Shown here in pieces: positions 11,415-22,054 of a stretch of DNA of 64,000 bases (its first letter is position 1; each line of letters begins with the position of its first letter). Both the position numbers and the translations under genes were made by a program. Source of the DNA: Phascolomyces articulosus (lineage: Eukaryota > Mucoromycota > Mucoromycetes > Mucorales > Lichtheimiaceae); NCBI GenBank assembly GCA_025677815.1, contig JAIXMP010000051.1, positions 62,001 through 126,000 of the forward strand, written 5' to 3'. The notes below the pieces were generated by a model. It made no database searches. It was not told where the DNA came from and was given only the letters and a program-made list of their open reading frames with translations.

Positions 11415-13882
11415 ATGACAACTGTTTATTCCATTCGTAAACCTGCTACAATGCCATTGACGACAGGAAGTCTTAATGTCGGTGGTGGTAATGCTAGTAG
11501 TTTTGGTCGGCAGAAACAACAGCAACAACACTATTCGAAGCCGCATACAATCCAATCAGGTGGCATGTTAACGTCGTACACACCTCTGCCTCCTTCTCCG
11601 CCGCATAAACACAAGCAGCAACCCCAGAGTAACATCGGGGCATCTTCCCTTGACAGCACTCTCAGTACAAATAGTCGTGATGTTATTGTTGGAGATCAAT
11701 GGCTTGTGTTATCGAGAATTGGTGAAGGCTCCTTTGGTGAAGTATTTGAAGGTAACATATCAGATCGATAAAAACACCCCACCTCATTTATCCCATGTAT
11801 TTCATTCTTTTTTTTTTTTGATATGTAAAAAAAGAGAAAAAAACCTCGTGATAAAATTTTCTTTCTTGTACTTTTTGTGTATCGTGACATTAGTTCATTT
11901 ATATAATTATTTATAATACTCATTTTATTATTATATATAGTTCAAGATATTGATACACATCGTCGTTATGCTATTAAACGTGAACCTTTGGACGTTCATT
12001 CTCCTCAATTACAACATGAAAGCGTCATGTATGATACTTTAGCTGGTGGAAGTAAGTTTATACATATTTTTATATATATAGTTATATTTGTATATTTAAA
12101 ATTGATCACTAACCTCAGTTCGGGCTTTTTTTATTTTAATAAAATGCAGGAGGTATTCCTCAATGTCAGTGGTATGGAGAACATGATGATTTTGCCTGTA
12201 TTGTTATTGATTTATTAGGACCTTCTTTAAGGGAGTTATCTGAAGCCGTGTCATTCTTTTCTTTGGAAATTGTCGTTCAGCTTGGTTGCCAAATGGTAAA
12301 ATATTTGATATTTTCTACGTCCGAACATTGAACCAAAAAAATGAAATTCACTTACTAAAACTTATCTTTATTATTATAGATTTCTATCTTGGAAGATATT
12401 CATAATCGTGGTATCGTTTACCGTGATGTTAAACCAGATAACTTTTTGTTTCCAGCTCAGTTTCATTTGCCCGAGTATGGCGAAATGTATGAGCACCTCG
12501 TATCCAACAACAACAACAACTCCATGACCGCCAGCCACAGTCCTAAGCCTTCATGTCAAGATTTGTTTGAATCTTGGGGCATGATGAACAACAGTCATAA
12601 CAACAAATGGTCATCCTCCTCTTCATCCGTCAGGGTACCCAAGTTATCAGTGGTAGATTTTGGCTTGGCCACTTGGTGGCGTAACCCGGTAACCAGTAAA
12701 CCTTATTCCCAAATGAAGAAACGGATCAAAAACAAGACAGGCACTGCACGTTATGCATCATTAAATGTGCATCGGGGCAAAATACATACTCGGCGGGATG
12801 ACATTGAGTCTCTTGGTTATTTGCTTCTGGATCTTATTTTAGGATCCCTTCCATGGACTGGTATTCAAGCACGCAATTCCAAGGATGGTTGGGACCGTAT
12901 GAAAGAGTTGAAAGAAGAAACCGTATTGAATGATCTTTGTGTTGGCTTACCCCGTGGTTTCTTACGATTTATTGAATATGCTCGTTCACTTCGGTTCTCG
13001 GATGAACCTGATTATGATTATTTACGACAGCTGATGCGGGACTCGCTTGATCACAACAGTGACATGTCTCGACTTGTACGACCTTTGGGTAACACGATAA
13101 CACATGAAGAAAAACAAAAATGTGTCCCTTCAACACGTTATTATCACCCAAATCATCAAAATTATCATCAAAATCAACTTCAAACAAAACAACAACAGCA
13201 ACAAACCACATCAGGAAATAACAATAATACCCGTCGCAATAGTAATAAGCGACGCCCATCTATCAAAGCCAATCATTTCTCAAAACCCAACAACAACAAC
13301 AATAATAATGGAAAATCTGGAATATCACCTGTATATAATCAAGAAGGAGTTTTTATGATGGATGACTTGGCTCAAGAACTCCCAGCTGTTGGTGAACATC
13401 AACAACAACAACAAGAACAGCATCGTGCAAATGGATCCGGTCGCAGACGTCGAAACAGCAGCCGAAAGTTGACAATCAGTAAAGGTAGTAATAATTTCAA
13501 TCATTACAACAACAATGGAAATAACAATAACAATGGTCGTCAACAACAACAACAACAACATCCTAATTCTCATCATGAAAGTCCTCCAAGACGTAATAAC
13601 AAATTTAATGTACCTCCTTCTCCACCAACTGCTTCTTTTCAAAAGTTTATTGAAAATCAAAACAACTATAGCAACAGACGAAAAAGAGGTGTTGGCTGGA
13701 ACACACACAAGCATCATCATCACCAACAGCAACATCAGTATCAAATTACTCATCATCATTATCATATAAATCATCATTCTCATCACCCTCCTCCACCCGA
13801 TGCAACTATTTATGTTCGAGAACCTTCATGGGGAGAAGACAAACAAGATGCATCGTGGAGCCATTATCAAAAGTGGTTGTAG
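11415..13882 (+). CDS. Casein kinase 1-family protein kinase with insert and low-complexity tail
   Basis: Ser/Thr kinase of the CK1 family. Four exons: 11415-11751, 11941-12051, 12150-12295 and 12380-13882; 698 residues. A disordered N-terminal 90 residues precede the kinase domain: glycine loop RIGEGSFGEVFE, VAIK-type Lys in RYAIKREPL, catalytic loop IVYRDVKPDN (Asp about 214, Lys 216, Asn 219), DFG in SVVDFGLATWW (Asp about 291), and the CK1 signature TGTARYASLNVHRGKIHTRR followed by DDIESLGYLLLDLILGSLPW. About 50 extra residues (poly-Asn and Ser-rich) sit between the catalytic loop and the DFG, where CK1 normally has about 17. The usual His of HRD is Tyr. After about residue 420 the tail is Asn/Gln/His-rich, with long CAA, AAC and CAT runs. 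All catalytic residues are present, so activity is likely. Confidence 0.92.
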
Positions 13883-14304
13883 TTATATTTCCCCCTCCCC
13901 TCTTTCTTCCTTTTTTCCCTCTTCTTTTTCGTTTTCTTTTATCTATCTGAAACTTTTTTTCTTCTTCTTCTTCATCATCAGCATCATTTGTTCATAGTCT
14001 TCTTTATTTTTACTTTTTTTACTCTCTTTCTCTCACCCTTTTCCGCATCATTTTGTGTTCATAAGTAAAATTCTTTTTTTTTTCCTTCGTTCTTCTTGAA
14101 CCAAGAAATATATATATAAAAACAAAATAACAATCAAAATTAACAAAAGATCTCCACTTTATTTTTAAGCATGGGAAAACTGTATCTAACCTTGATTTTG
14201 CGTGAGAAGTTATATGTTTGCATAAAAATCGGTTTGTTTTTTCTTTCTTTTTTTTTTTTACTTTTTCTTCTTTAAATCATCCATCTTGGTTAAACAAAAA
14301 AGAA
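13883..14304. other. Intergenic region, kinase to GCDH
   Basis: About 420 bp: T/C-rich 3' region of the kinase gene followed by the short GCDH promoter. No other gene is seen. Confidence 0.5.
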
Positions 14305-16299
14305 ATGTTGGCTCAACGTGCATTCACTTTGAAGAAAGCTTCTGCTTTGAGTAGAAATTTGGTTCCTATAATTGGACGTCAATTTTCTAATAATGCTGTC
14401 ATCAATAGTGCTCTTTCTCATACTTATGTAAAGTATAACTGGGAAGATCCTTTGGATCTTGAATCACAGTTAACTGATGAAGAACGTATCATGAGGTAAG
14501 TTGTTGCATAATTCACTAAAGGGTCATGACTTCATTATTTATTTTATGCAAAACATTTCGATTGAACTCATTTATCATTTATTTTTTTCCAGGGATACTG
14601 CAAGAAACTACTGCCAAGAGAAGCTTTTACCGCGTGCTGTGGATGCTTTTAGAAATGAGAGTAAGTTTATATTTATTTATATATATTTATCATCCTCCAT
14701 AGACCATAGAACATAGGGTTAGTTACTCCTACCATGTGATATTAAACAAAAACAATCCAAATCCTTTTAGAGTTTGATCCTGAGATTTTGGCTGAAATGG
14801 GTGAACTTGGCCTTTTGGGTGCTACTATTGATGGTTATGGTTGTGCTGGTGCTTCTTCTGTAGCTTATGGCTTAATTACTCGTGAAGTTGAAAGGTAAAA
14901 ATAATTTGTGTGGAGGGAATTGGAAGATGGGCATTTAGGGAAGATTATTTACGCGACCTGAAGTCTGTGTGTTTGATGTATTATGCGTGTGAATAATAAC
15001 TGATTTTTTTTCTATGGCTTTTGTCACACAGAGTTGATTCGGGCTATCGTTCCGCCATGTCTGTCATTTCTTCTTTGGTCATGCATCCTATTTGGGCTTA
15101 TGGTACAGAAGAACAAAAGCAAAAGTATCTTCCAGGTTTAGGTATAAAAAAAACTATTTTATTATTACCATTAGCATACGATCTGGTGTCCTATATAAGA
15201 TGATACATATACAATACTCATGCGTTTATTCAATTATAATCTAGCCAAGGGTACAACTCTTGCAAGTTTCGGGTTAACAGAACCAAACCATGGCAGTGAT
15301 CCAGCTGGTATGGAAACTACCGCACGTAAGGAAGGTGATCATTATATATTGAATGGTAGCAAGACATGGATTACTTTGGCACCTATTGCAGATATGATGC
15401 TAATTTGGGCAAAGAATTTGGATGAAGAAGGTGCTCCTGTTCGTGGTTTTATTTTGGAAAAGGTAACATATTATCCCATTCACTTATATCCATATCCACT
15501 CCAATATATATATTAAGTACGGCATATATATTTTTGTTATTATAGGGTACACCCGGTTTGTCCACCACCAAGATCCAAGGCAAATTTTCTTTGAGAGCTT
15601 CGATCACTGGTCAAGTCATGATGGATGATGTTAGAATCCCAACAGAAAATATGCTTCCTGGCGCCAAGGGTTTGTCTGGTCCATTTGGATGTCTTAACAA
15701 TGCTAGATTTGGTATTGCTTGGGGTGCACTAGGTAGCGTATTCAACAATGATAGCTATTTTTTTTTCATTCTGCTTTTCCTTCTAACCCAATTATACTTT
15801 TATCACCCATAACAGGTGCTGCTGAGGCATGTTTACACGCTGCACGAGACTATACTCTGGAAAGAAAGCAATTCGATAAGCCTATTGCTGGAAATCAATT
15901 GATCCAGAAAAAGTTGGCCGATGCTCATTCTGAGGTAAATTACTATGAAAAAAAAAATTGTTGGGTATTTATGAATAAAAGAAAGGAAGAAGCCGAAATC
16001 TAATATCTGAACACTAGATTGCACTCGGTCTTCAATCATGTATTCATGTCGGAAGACTCAAGGATGCTGGTAAGGCTGCTCCACAAATGATTTCAATGAT
16101 GAAGAGAAACTCAGCCAGTAAATCATTGCAAATTGCACGCGACTGTCGTGATATGCTGGGTGGCAATGGTATTGTCGATGAATATCATGTTATTCGCCAT
16201 CTTTGCAATTTGGAAAGTGTGAATACTTATGAAGGCACTTCGGATATCCATGCTTTGATTTTGGGTAAGAGCATTACCGGTATCCAAGCATTTTATTAA
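14305..16299 (+). CDS. GCDH: Glutaryl-CoA dehydrogenase, mitochondrial
   Basis: FAD-dependent acyl-CoA dehydrogenase that oxidises and decarboxylates glutaryl-CoA to crotonyl-CoA in lysine, hydroxylysine and tryptophan breakdown. Eight exons: 14305-14495, 14593-14660, 14771-14894, 15032-15141, 15245-15462, 15546-15732, 15816-15934 and 16018-16299; 432 residues, the normal length. The N terminus ([20 protein letters not shown]) is a clear mitochondrial presequence. The domain order matches human GCDH almost block for block: [20 protein letters not shown] with the substrate-binding Arg, [82 protein letters not shown], and [20 protein letters not shown] with the catalytic-base Glu (about residue 411). 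All introns are short with canonical ends. Confidence 0.97.
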
Positions 16300-18879
16300 A
16301 TCAACGCGACTATCACGTAAAATCTGTCGAAAATGAAGAATGCCTGTTTCCCCCACCTTACCATCTTTCACATCCACTTTTCTACTTCATCTTTCCTTCT
16401 CACATACTATTTTTAGTATAATACAAATTATATTGTTCTTAATAAGTTTTGATTCCTACGAATATCATATACAGTACTTTTTTTCATACTGATAAGGAAC
16501 TGGCTTGGTCGATGTTATGTAAATGGAAATAAAGATATTTTATACAGTGTAAGAAGATGCTATTACCATGAAAACTTTATTAATGACAGACAATAGATTT
16601 TATTAAAAAACTATCCATTTTGCTCTAAAAGGAAAATTATAAATTATTTTCGATCATGCGAAATAGAACAACTGTCTTGTTCAAGATTTTCATACTGCAC
16701 ATACACGAACAGTGATTATCAGTTACCAAACTGTGTGAACCTGGTAAACTTTAATATAAAACGATTTCCCGCTTTATATGATTTGTCAAAAAAGAGAATG
16801 AAAAAGAACACGATCTATTGACAAATGATTTTTTTAATTATATTTCTGGATGCATGTTATTCCGTTCAATATTATTATAATGAAACAGTACATTTTGATC
16901 GTAGTATTATAAATTAAGTTATTGAAACAATTATTATCACATTACCCATTCAACGATATATTAAACTATAGGTAATGTTTTTGGATCATGATGTTTTTTA
17001 AAGATGAATTAGAAGATTTTTAGCTATAACAGGTGCATAAATTTAATTCTTCTCTTTAACTTATTCCCAGTCGAATGATCATGACTCATGTCTGTTTTCT
17101 TTTTTTTTTTTTTTTTTGTACACAGTATGAAAAAAGATATAATTTTGCAAATACTTTTCTAGCACATAATCATATTGTGCTAGATTCGACCCTACAAAAT
17201 AATGCAATTTTATAGTGTCATGTAAAAAAATGAATATCTGTTTAATAATAGCCCCAGAACGATGATAGTGTTGAGCATCATCTAATAAATTAGCAGTTAT
17301 ACAATATATAAATATATAATAATATACAAAGGTTTCTATATACTTTTGTGTTTATTATATTTTATTGCGTAATATATATATGTTAGGGCAAAAGCAAGTA
17401 TCAACTGTTTACGATCAAACCATCATCTAGACTGTGTACACGACACAACATCTCTTTATATATTTGTGCAAGTAAATTAGGTTAGGTAGGTAGTTTTTAA
17501 AGATTTGGTAGTATGCTTATTATGGGAATATACTTACAAGTACGGATGACTTTGTAAATTTACGATAACGCTTGTAATATTGATATATGAGACCGAACAC
17601 TTCCAAAAAATAAGTGAAATACTCAAATGTAGTTGATTTTATTTTCTATTCTCGTATGAACATTGCAAAATATAATTCATTGTTGTATTGAATTCATAAG
17701 AAAAATAAGCAGAATCAGTATAACTGCCATCAATGAAAGTAAATTGATACTTTTCTGCTTCCTTTTTTTTACAGCAACTAACTTGCAGTTTTCAAACTTC
17801 TTCAGATGAACCATCTCTAAATGAATTTCAAAGCTTCCATAATCGAGATACCGCTTGTGGTCCTCAGGGCAAACCAAATTATTATTACCACCAACACACC
17901 TTACCAAGAATTTTTGGACCTAGTCTCCATTATCATTGTTCGGATTGGATAGTAATGCCAATATGGCGGTTGTTTTGATGTTACTGAAAACAAATATGTT
18001 TCGTGAATATTGCATCGAATAGTATTTAAACGGTTAAAAGAAAGCGCAACAACCACCTTCGTTCTTTAAGTGAAACTAAAAACAAATTCATACTGAATAG
18101 AAGCATTATAAAAAAGCGCAGTTATTCGGAGCAGAAAATATTCTTTCATATAATGAAATAAATAAACATATGATTCATTTGAATTTGAATTTTATGTATA
18201 TGGTAGGTAATATATATACATTATGCGCATTTTTCATTCAGCACAACAACATATGGTCAACGATATAAAGGCAATCAAATAACTCAAGAAAATATGAAAT
18301 ATATATGTAGTTCTATTTATTTACGTTCAATAAGGATGGTGGTGTTATGATTCAGATTGTTATTATCGGTAAATCAGTATAGGAATTCTATATCATAAAA
18401 CCTTGGTCCAATTTATCATCATTATTATATTATCTCATCCATCCTCTCTGTCAAAGTGTTTTTGGTAAGTTTACTCGATCCGGTCGTCATATTCCTCGAT
18501 CATACAATCTTGGATCGTCTTGGGTTGGAAGTATTGAGCAGATCGACAGGTACTTTGCATAAACTCACAAGGAGTATACAATTTCGGGAGATACCTTGGG
18601 GCTGCTTATCACTTTTGACATGGTATTCTATTCCATCCATTCTTCAAGAGATCCATCATCGTTGTATCTGATCCAATTATCGTATTATTTGTTGCAAATT
18701 TATTACCAGTATCACATTATATGTTCATTCTCCAGTGATCCGTCGTTAGTTTATTAAGTCGGGTCGTACCCCTCGCCCGTTGAAAACATTTCCTTTGGTG
18801 GGTATGAATCTCAGATATAAATTAGTAAAAGTTACAAAAATAATATATTATAAACAACACACATTCATCCAATGGAAAA
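16300..18879. other. Intergenic region with one candidate Zn-finger-like exon
   Basis: About 2.6 kb, mostly AT-rich without supported genes. From 18456 to 18830 the plus strand becomes slightly richer in G+C and reads protein-like pieces in shifting frames (for example FGKFTRSGRHIPRSYNLGSS), suggesting decayed coding DNA of unknown type. The exon candidate at 17677-17919 is listed separately. Confidence 0.4.
17677..17919 (-). CDS. Unassigned exon with Cys/His motif and C-terminal hydrophobic helix
   Basis: Minus-strand open segment after an AG at 17920-17921: VQKFLVRCVGGNNNLVCPED, then HKRYLDYGSFEIHLEMVHLK and KFENCKLV, then a basic stretch and a hydrophobic C terminus (LLSLMAVILILLIFLMN). 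The C..H...H..C spacing around RYLDYGSFEIHLEMVH looks like a divergent C2H2-type finger. No start codon or upstream exon could be attached, so this may be a gene remnant. Confidence 0.25.
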   Translation of the reverse strand, partial: VQKFLVRCVGGNNNLVCPEDHKRYLDYGSFEIHLEMVHLKKFENCKLVAVKKRKQKSINLLSLMAVILILLIFLMNSIQQ

Positions 18880-19620
18880 AAAAACCCAAATAATATATAC
18901 TTTTCTTAATAAGAGTCCATACGATACGCCCGCATGGAAAGCGCCCCATCCTTAAGCCGATAGGGAAGAAACTCTCGACCGGGTTAATCAGACACCAACC
19001 CCGATATAAATGTGTCCGTTGTGTACCTGAACTATCCTGAGGTTGTGTGTGTACCGGCTGACCGACTACTAACTTAGTCAACGCTTTTTTGAGATGACTC
19101 GATCAAAAAAACATGCCTCCAATGCATTTGAATAAAATGACTGTCCTGTGCTGGTCGAAACCATCAAGACCAGCAACTTTATTCACAACACAAGGAAACG
19201 GGGGTGGCCAATCGTTCTTCGCGCAACCTGGAAATAGTCCCACACAATGCCCAAAACAACGGAGGCAAGCAAAGAACAAAGCCCAATGATCGGCTCCCAT
19301 ACATACAATACCTAAAGGGTGGCCGCTGAATCTTATGACGTCTATCAGCTAGGCTACCAAGTGTTTTGCTTCCCAACTGGCAGGCGTGTGATTGACAACA
19401 CTCAAACTAAACAAAGCGCCGAGCCTACAAAGCCGACTGGGGGCTCTCGTCCGAGTGATTTAACGCTTACCCGACAAAGCGTCCATTGTGCATTAGCACC
19501 CCAACAATGGAAGGTCTCATAAACACCGCCAAATAGAGAGACTCGAAGCAAACAATGCCTGCTAAGCTTGCACCCAAATGTACAAAGCCCGAAATGGGAG
19601 GCTGTACCAGGAATCAAAGG
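18880..19620 (-). mobile_element. GC-rich island, candidate solo LTR or retroelement fragment
   Basis: Roughly 740 bp whose base composition differs sharply from the neighbouring AT-rich DNA (near half G+C by eye). Read on the minus strand it has repeated GGCTTTGT/CGCTTTGT motifs (near 19600, 19435, 19485 and 19280) and a polyadenylation-like GTGAATAAAGTTGCTGG (about 19165-19182), as in an LTR with U3, R and U5. No long ORF or conserved protein is visible. I could not define TG...CA ends or a target-site duplication, so the LTR reading is an inference from composition and motifs. Confidence 0.3.
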
Positions 19621-19621
19621 A

Positions 19622-19937
19622 GTAATATTCTACAATAATATAATATATGTGAATTAGCAAATTGAATACCATAACAACTAAATGTGAATAAATACCATCA
19701 AGAGTTAAAAAAGTACCATTGGGAAATACTTACCAAGAGCATCGTAATTTGGTTTTGTATGATGATTTACTAAGAAAGACGTGGCTTATCAAGGAGAACG
19801 CTCTATAATGATAAATATATGTGAATTAGCAAATTAAAATACGTTTGCAATTAAACATGTTTAAAAACCAGTAAAAGTTAGAAAAAAAGAACTATACCAT
19901 TGGTAAACACTTATCAAGGAGATCATAATCAAGTAAT
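19622..19937. repeat. Imperfect tandem duplication, unit about 178 bp, upstream of F-box copy 1
   Basis: Two diverged copies (about 19622-19760 and 19800-19937) share TATGTGAATTAGCAAATT near the start, a middle A-rich part, and ACCATTGG.AAA.ACTTA.CAAG near the end, in the same order. The unit carries no ORF. It sits about 350 bp before the first F-box reading frame. Confidence 0.7.
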
Positions 19938-20292
19938 TGTTCCTTTCATATGAACTACCAATGAGAAAAAAAAACAAAACAAAGATTTGGCTTTTTCAAA
20001 TAATGAGAAACCAAATAAATATAAAGTAAAACTGGTAATTATTAAAAAAAATAATAATATTAAAGCATTGGTACACGTACAACGATCTTTAGGAACGATT
20101 GAAAGAAAACGTGTTGGTAAGAGTGAAGGGAGAAAAAAAAAATCGCGGAAAGGGGAGCAAAATATTATGCAAGCTGGGATGATGACAGCGGAGTGGCGGT
20201 ACTGGAAAACGACAGGTACAATTTGTTGCCACAGGAACTGCAAAACCCCTTTTTTTTTCTTTACCCACTACTAATTCATTTATTTTTTCGAC

Positions 20293-21083
20293 ATGGTTGT
20301 TGGCGAAAGCTCCAAAGCTGCAATTGAAAGAACAAACAAACGAAAATCGATGGCTGTAGAATAAGGTGATCAATCTGCTAGCAAGAAACGAAAGACGGTT
20401 TCCAAAAAAGAAGAAGCATTGAAAAAGGGGCCATTTGCCTAAACACAACTTACCTTTTGAAGTATGGGATAAAGTGTTTGGTTATGTGTGTCCTTCACAG
20501 CTTGCACGCATTTCCATGGCATCTCCTTATTTTAAGGCAGTTGTTGAACAAATGGAAATCTGGGAAAAGATTGCCAATCGTGCATTACCAAAGTGCAAGG
20601 CTAATCCGAAAAACAAGAGAACGAAAACAGATTACGGCCGAGTAATCTTCAAATCGAATATCATTTGCGAAAATTGTTACAAGAAGTGTACGAATGGTTT
20701 TCGTGCTGCATTGCCTGTTAACTCATCGGTCCATAAAAAGAGTATCAACATGTGTTTGGCATGCAGACAAAAACATTATAAAGAATTTCCTGAATTCGAT
20801 TCTCCCAATGATTCCAAAGTAAAGTGTGGAGGTAAGGTAGGTGTTGAAGCTCAAAGAGCTTTTCGAAAGAGAGAAATTCAACAGGAAAAAGAAAAATATT
20901 TAGGACCAATGCTGGCACGAAAGAGGGAATTAAAAAATTCATTGGCTACAAAGGGCCTTGCATATGATGAAAATAACAGTTATCATGTTGAGTATATTGT
21001 AGATGGAAAATGGGGTGTCATCGATGTGGTCAAGTGGACGGTAGCTGGCAAGTCTTTTCGTTGAAGCTATTGAAATGCAATGA
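20293..21083 (+). pseudogene. F-box plus Cys-pair protein, copy 1 (broken)
   Basis: Begins MVVGESSKAAIERTNKRK with a basic, NLS-like leader (SKKRKTVSKKEEALKK), then an F-box-like segment NLPFEVWDKVFGYVCPSQLA, then SNIICENCYKKCTNGF and SINMCLACRQKHYKEFPEFD, two Cys-x2-Cys pairs suggestive of metal binding. Three breaks separate it from an intact gene: a TAA in the leader (about 20362), a frame change at about 20440 just before the F-box, and loss of about 110-130 bp near the C terminus relative to copy 2, which moves the last codons out of frame. In the ancestral frame the end reads ASLFVEAIEMQ-stop. The 209-residue reading frame 20438-21064 is therefore open but lacks its own leader; a shorter product using an internal ATG cannot be excluded. 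Confidence 0.7.
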
Positions 21084-21114
21084 CTAATGAAGTCGTGATC
21101 TACGAAATAATAAT

Positions 21115-22040
21115 TGCTTTTCAATAGCTTCAACGAAAAGACTTGCCTTACCTGTGCGAATATATTCAGTGGCAGCCTTTTCCGGAATCAATTCAAGACC
21201 ATATTCAGCAAGTGCTTCTTCCTTGAGTCTTTTCCTTTCGTTCTTCTTCTAGTGTTGCATGTTTTGCAAGTTGTTGCTCATTTGCGACTACTGCTTACTT
21301 GATCCCATTGTTGGCATCTCACTTTTCATCTACTATATACCCAGTATGATGACTGTTATTTTCATCATATGCAATGTCTTTTGTAGTCAATGTATTTTTC
21401 AACTTTCTCTTTGGTGTTAGCATTGGTTCTAAATAAATTTCTTTTTCCTTTTGAATTTATTTATTTCGAAAACCTTCTTGAGCTTCAATATCTATCTTAC
21501 CTTCACACTTTACTTTCGGATTCATTGAGAGAATCAGATTTAGGAAATTCTTTAAAATGTTCTTGTCTGCATGCCAAACACATGCTGATGCCCTTTTTGT
21601 GGATTGGTGAGTGAATAGATAACGTAGTATGATGGCCATTTGCACACTTCTTGTGACAATTTTCGCAAATGATATTCGATTTAAAGATTACTCGTCTGTA
21701 ATTTGTTTTTGTGCTCTTGATTTTCGGATTAGCCTTGTACTTTTGTAATGCATGATTGACCATCTTTTTTCGGATTTCTATTTGTTCAACAACTACTTGG
21801 AATAAGGAATGTCATGGAGACGCTTGTAAGTTGTGGGTGGCATGAATAATCAAACACTTCATCCTATACTTCAAATGGTAAAGGGTGTTTAGTCAAATGT
21901 CTCTTTTTCAATGCTTCTTCTTCATTTTTGGAGATTTTCTTTTGTTTCTTGTTAGTAGGTTGGTCACTTTGATCTATAGTTATTAGTTTTCGTTTGCTTG
22001 CTCTTTGAATTGCAGCTTTGGAACTTTCACCAACAACCAT
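21115..22040 (-). pseudogene. F-box plus Cys-pair protein, copy 2 (broken, inverted)
   Basis: Inverted, diverged copy of the preceding gene. It starts MVVGESSKAAIQRASKRK at 22040, has a continuous leader up to LTKHPLPFEV, then stops (EV-stop-DEVF) and small indels in the F-box. The Cys-pair region is well kept (KSNIICENCHKKCANGHH, KGISMCLACRQEHFKEFPK), followed by further frame changes. It retains a stretch missing from copy 1: QQLAKHATLEEERK, then EEALAEYGLELIPEKAATEY and IRTGKASLFVE, interrupted by one frameshift. Both copies share the flank TTATTTTTTCGAC directly before the ATG, so the duplication includes 5' non-coding DNA. Confidence 0.7.
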
Positions 22041-22054
22041 GTCGAAAAAATAAG

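Larger units (their letters stand above)
20280..22054. repeat. Large inverted repeat formed by the two F-box copies
   Basis: Tail-to-tail arrangement. The inner ends form 34-bp arms with one mismatch (21047-21080 against 21115-21148) separated by 34 bp; the outer arms extend over the whole gene to about 20280 and 22054 with lower identity (around four fifths by eye) and indels. Transcription through it would give a long imperfect hairpin RNA. Confidence 0.75.

Noticed and set aside
13104..13786. Several long open frames on both strands over the 3' half of the kinase gene
   Set aside because: They are shadows of the CAA/AAC/CAT repeats that encode the Asn/Gln/His tail of the kinase.
19987..20274. 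Plus-strand open frame of 95 codons, very basic (VHVQRSLGTIERKRVGKSEG...), directly upstream of F-box copy 1
   Set aside because: It has no start ATG of its own, no similarity to the leader of copies 2 or 3, and the T-rich end looks like non-coding DNA. Kept out of the gene list, though it could be part of an upstream exon.
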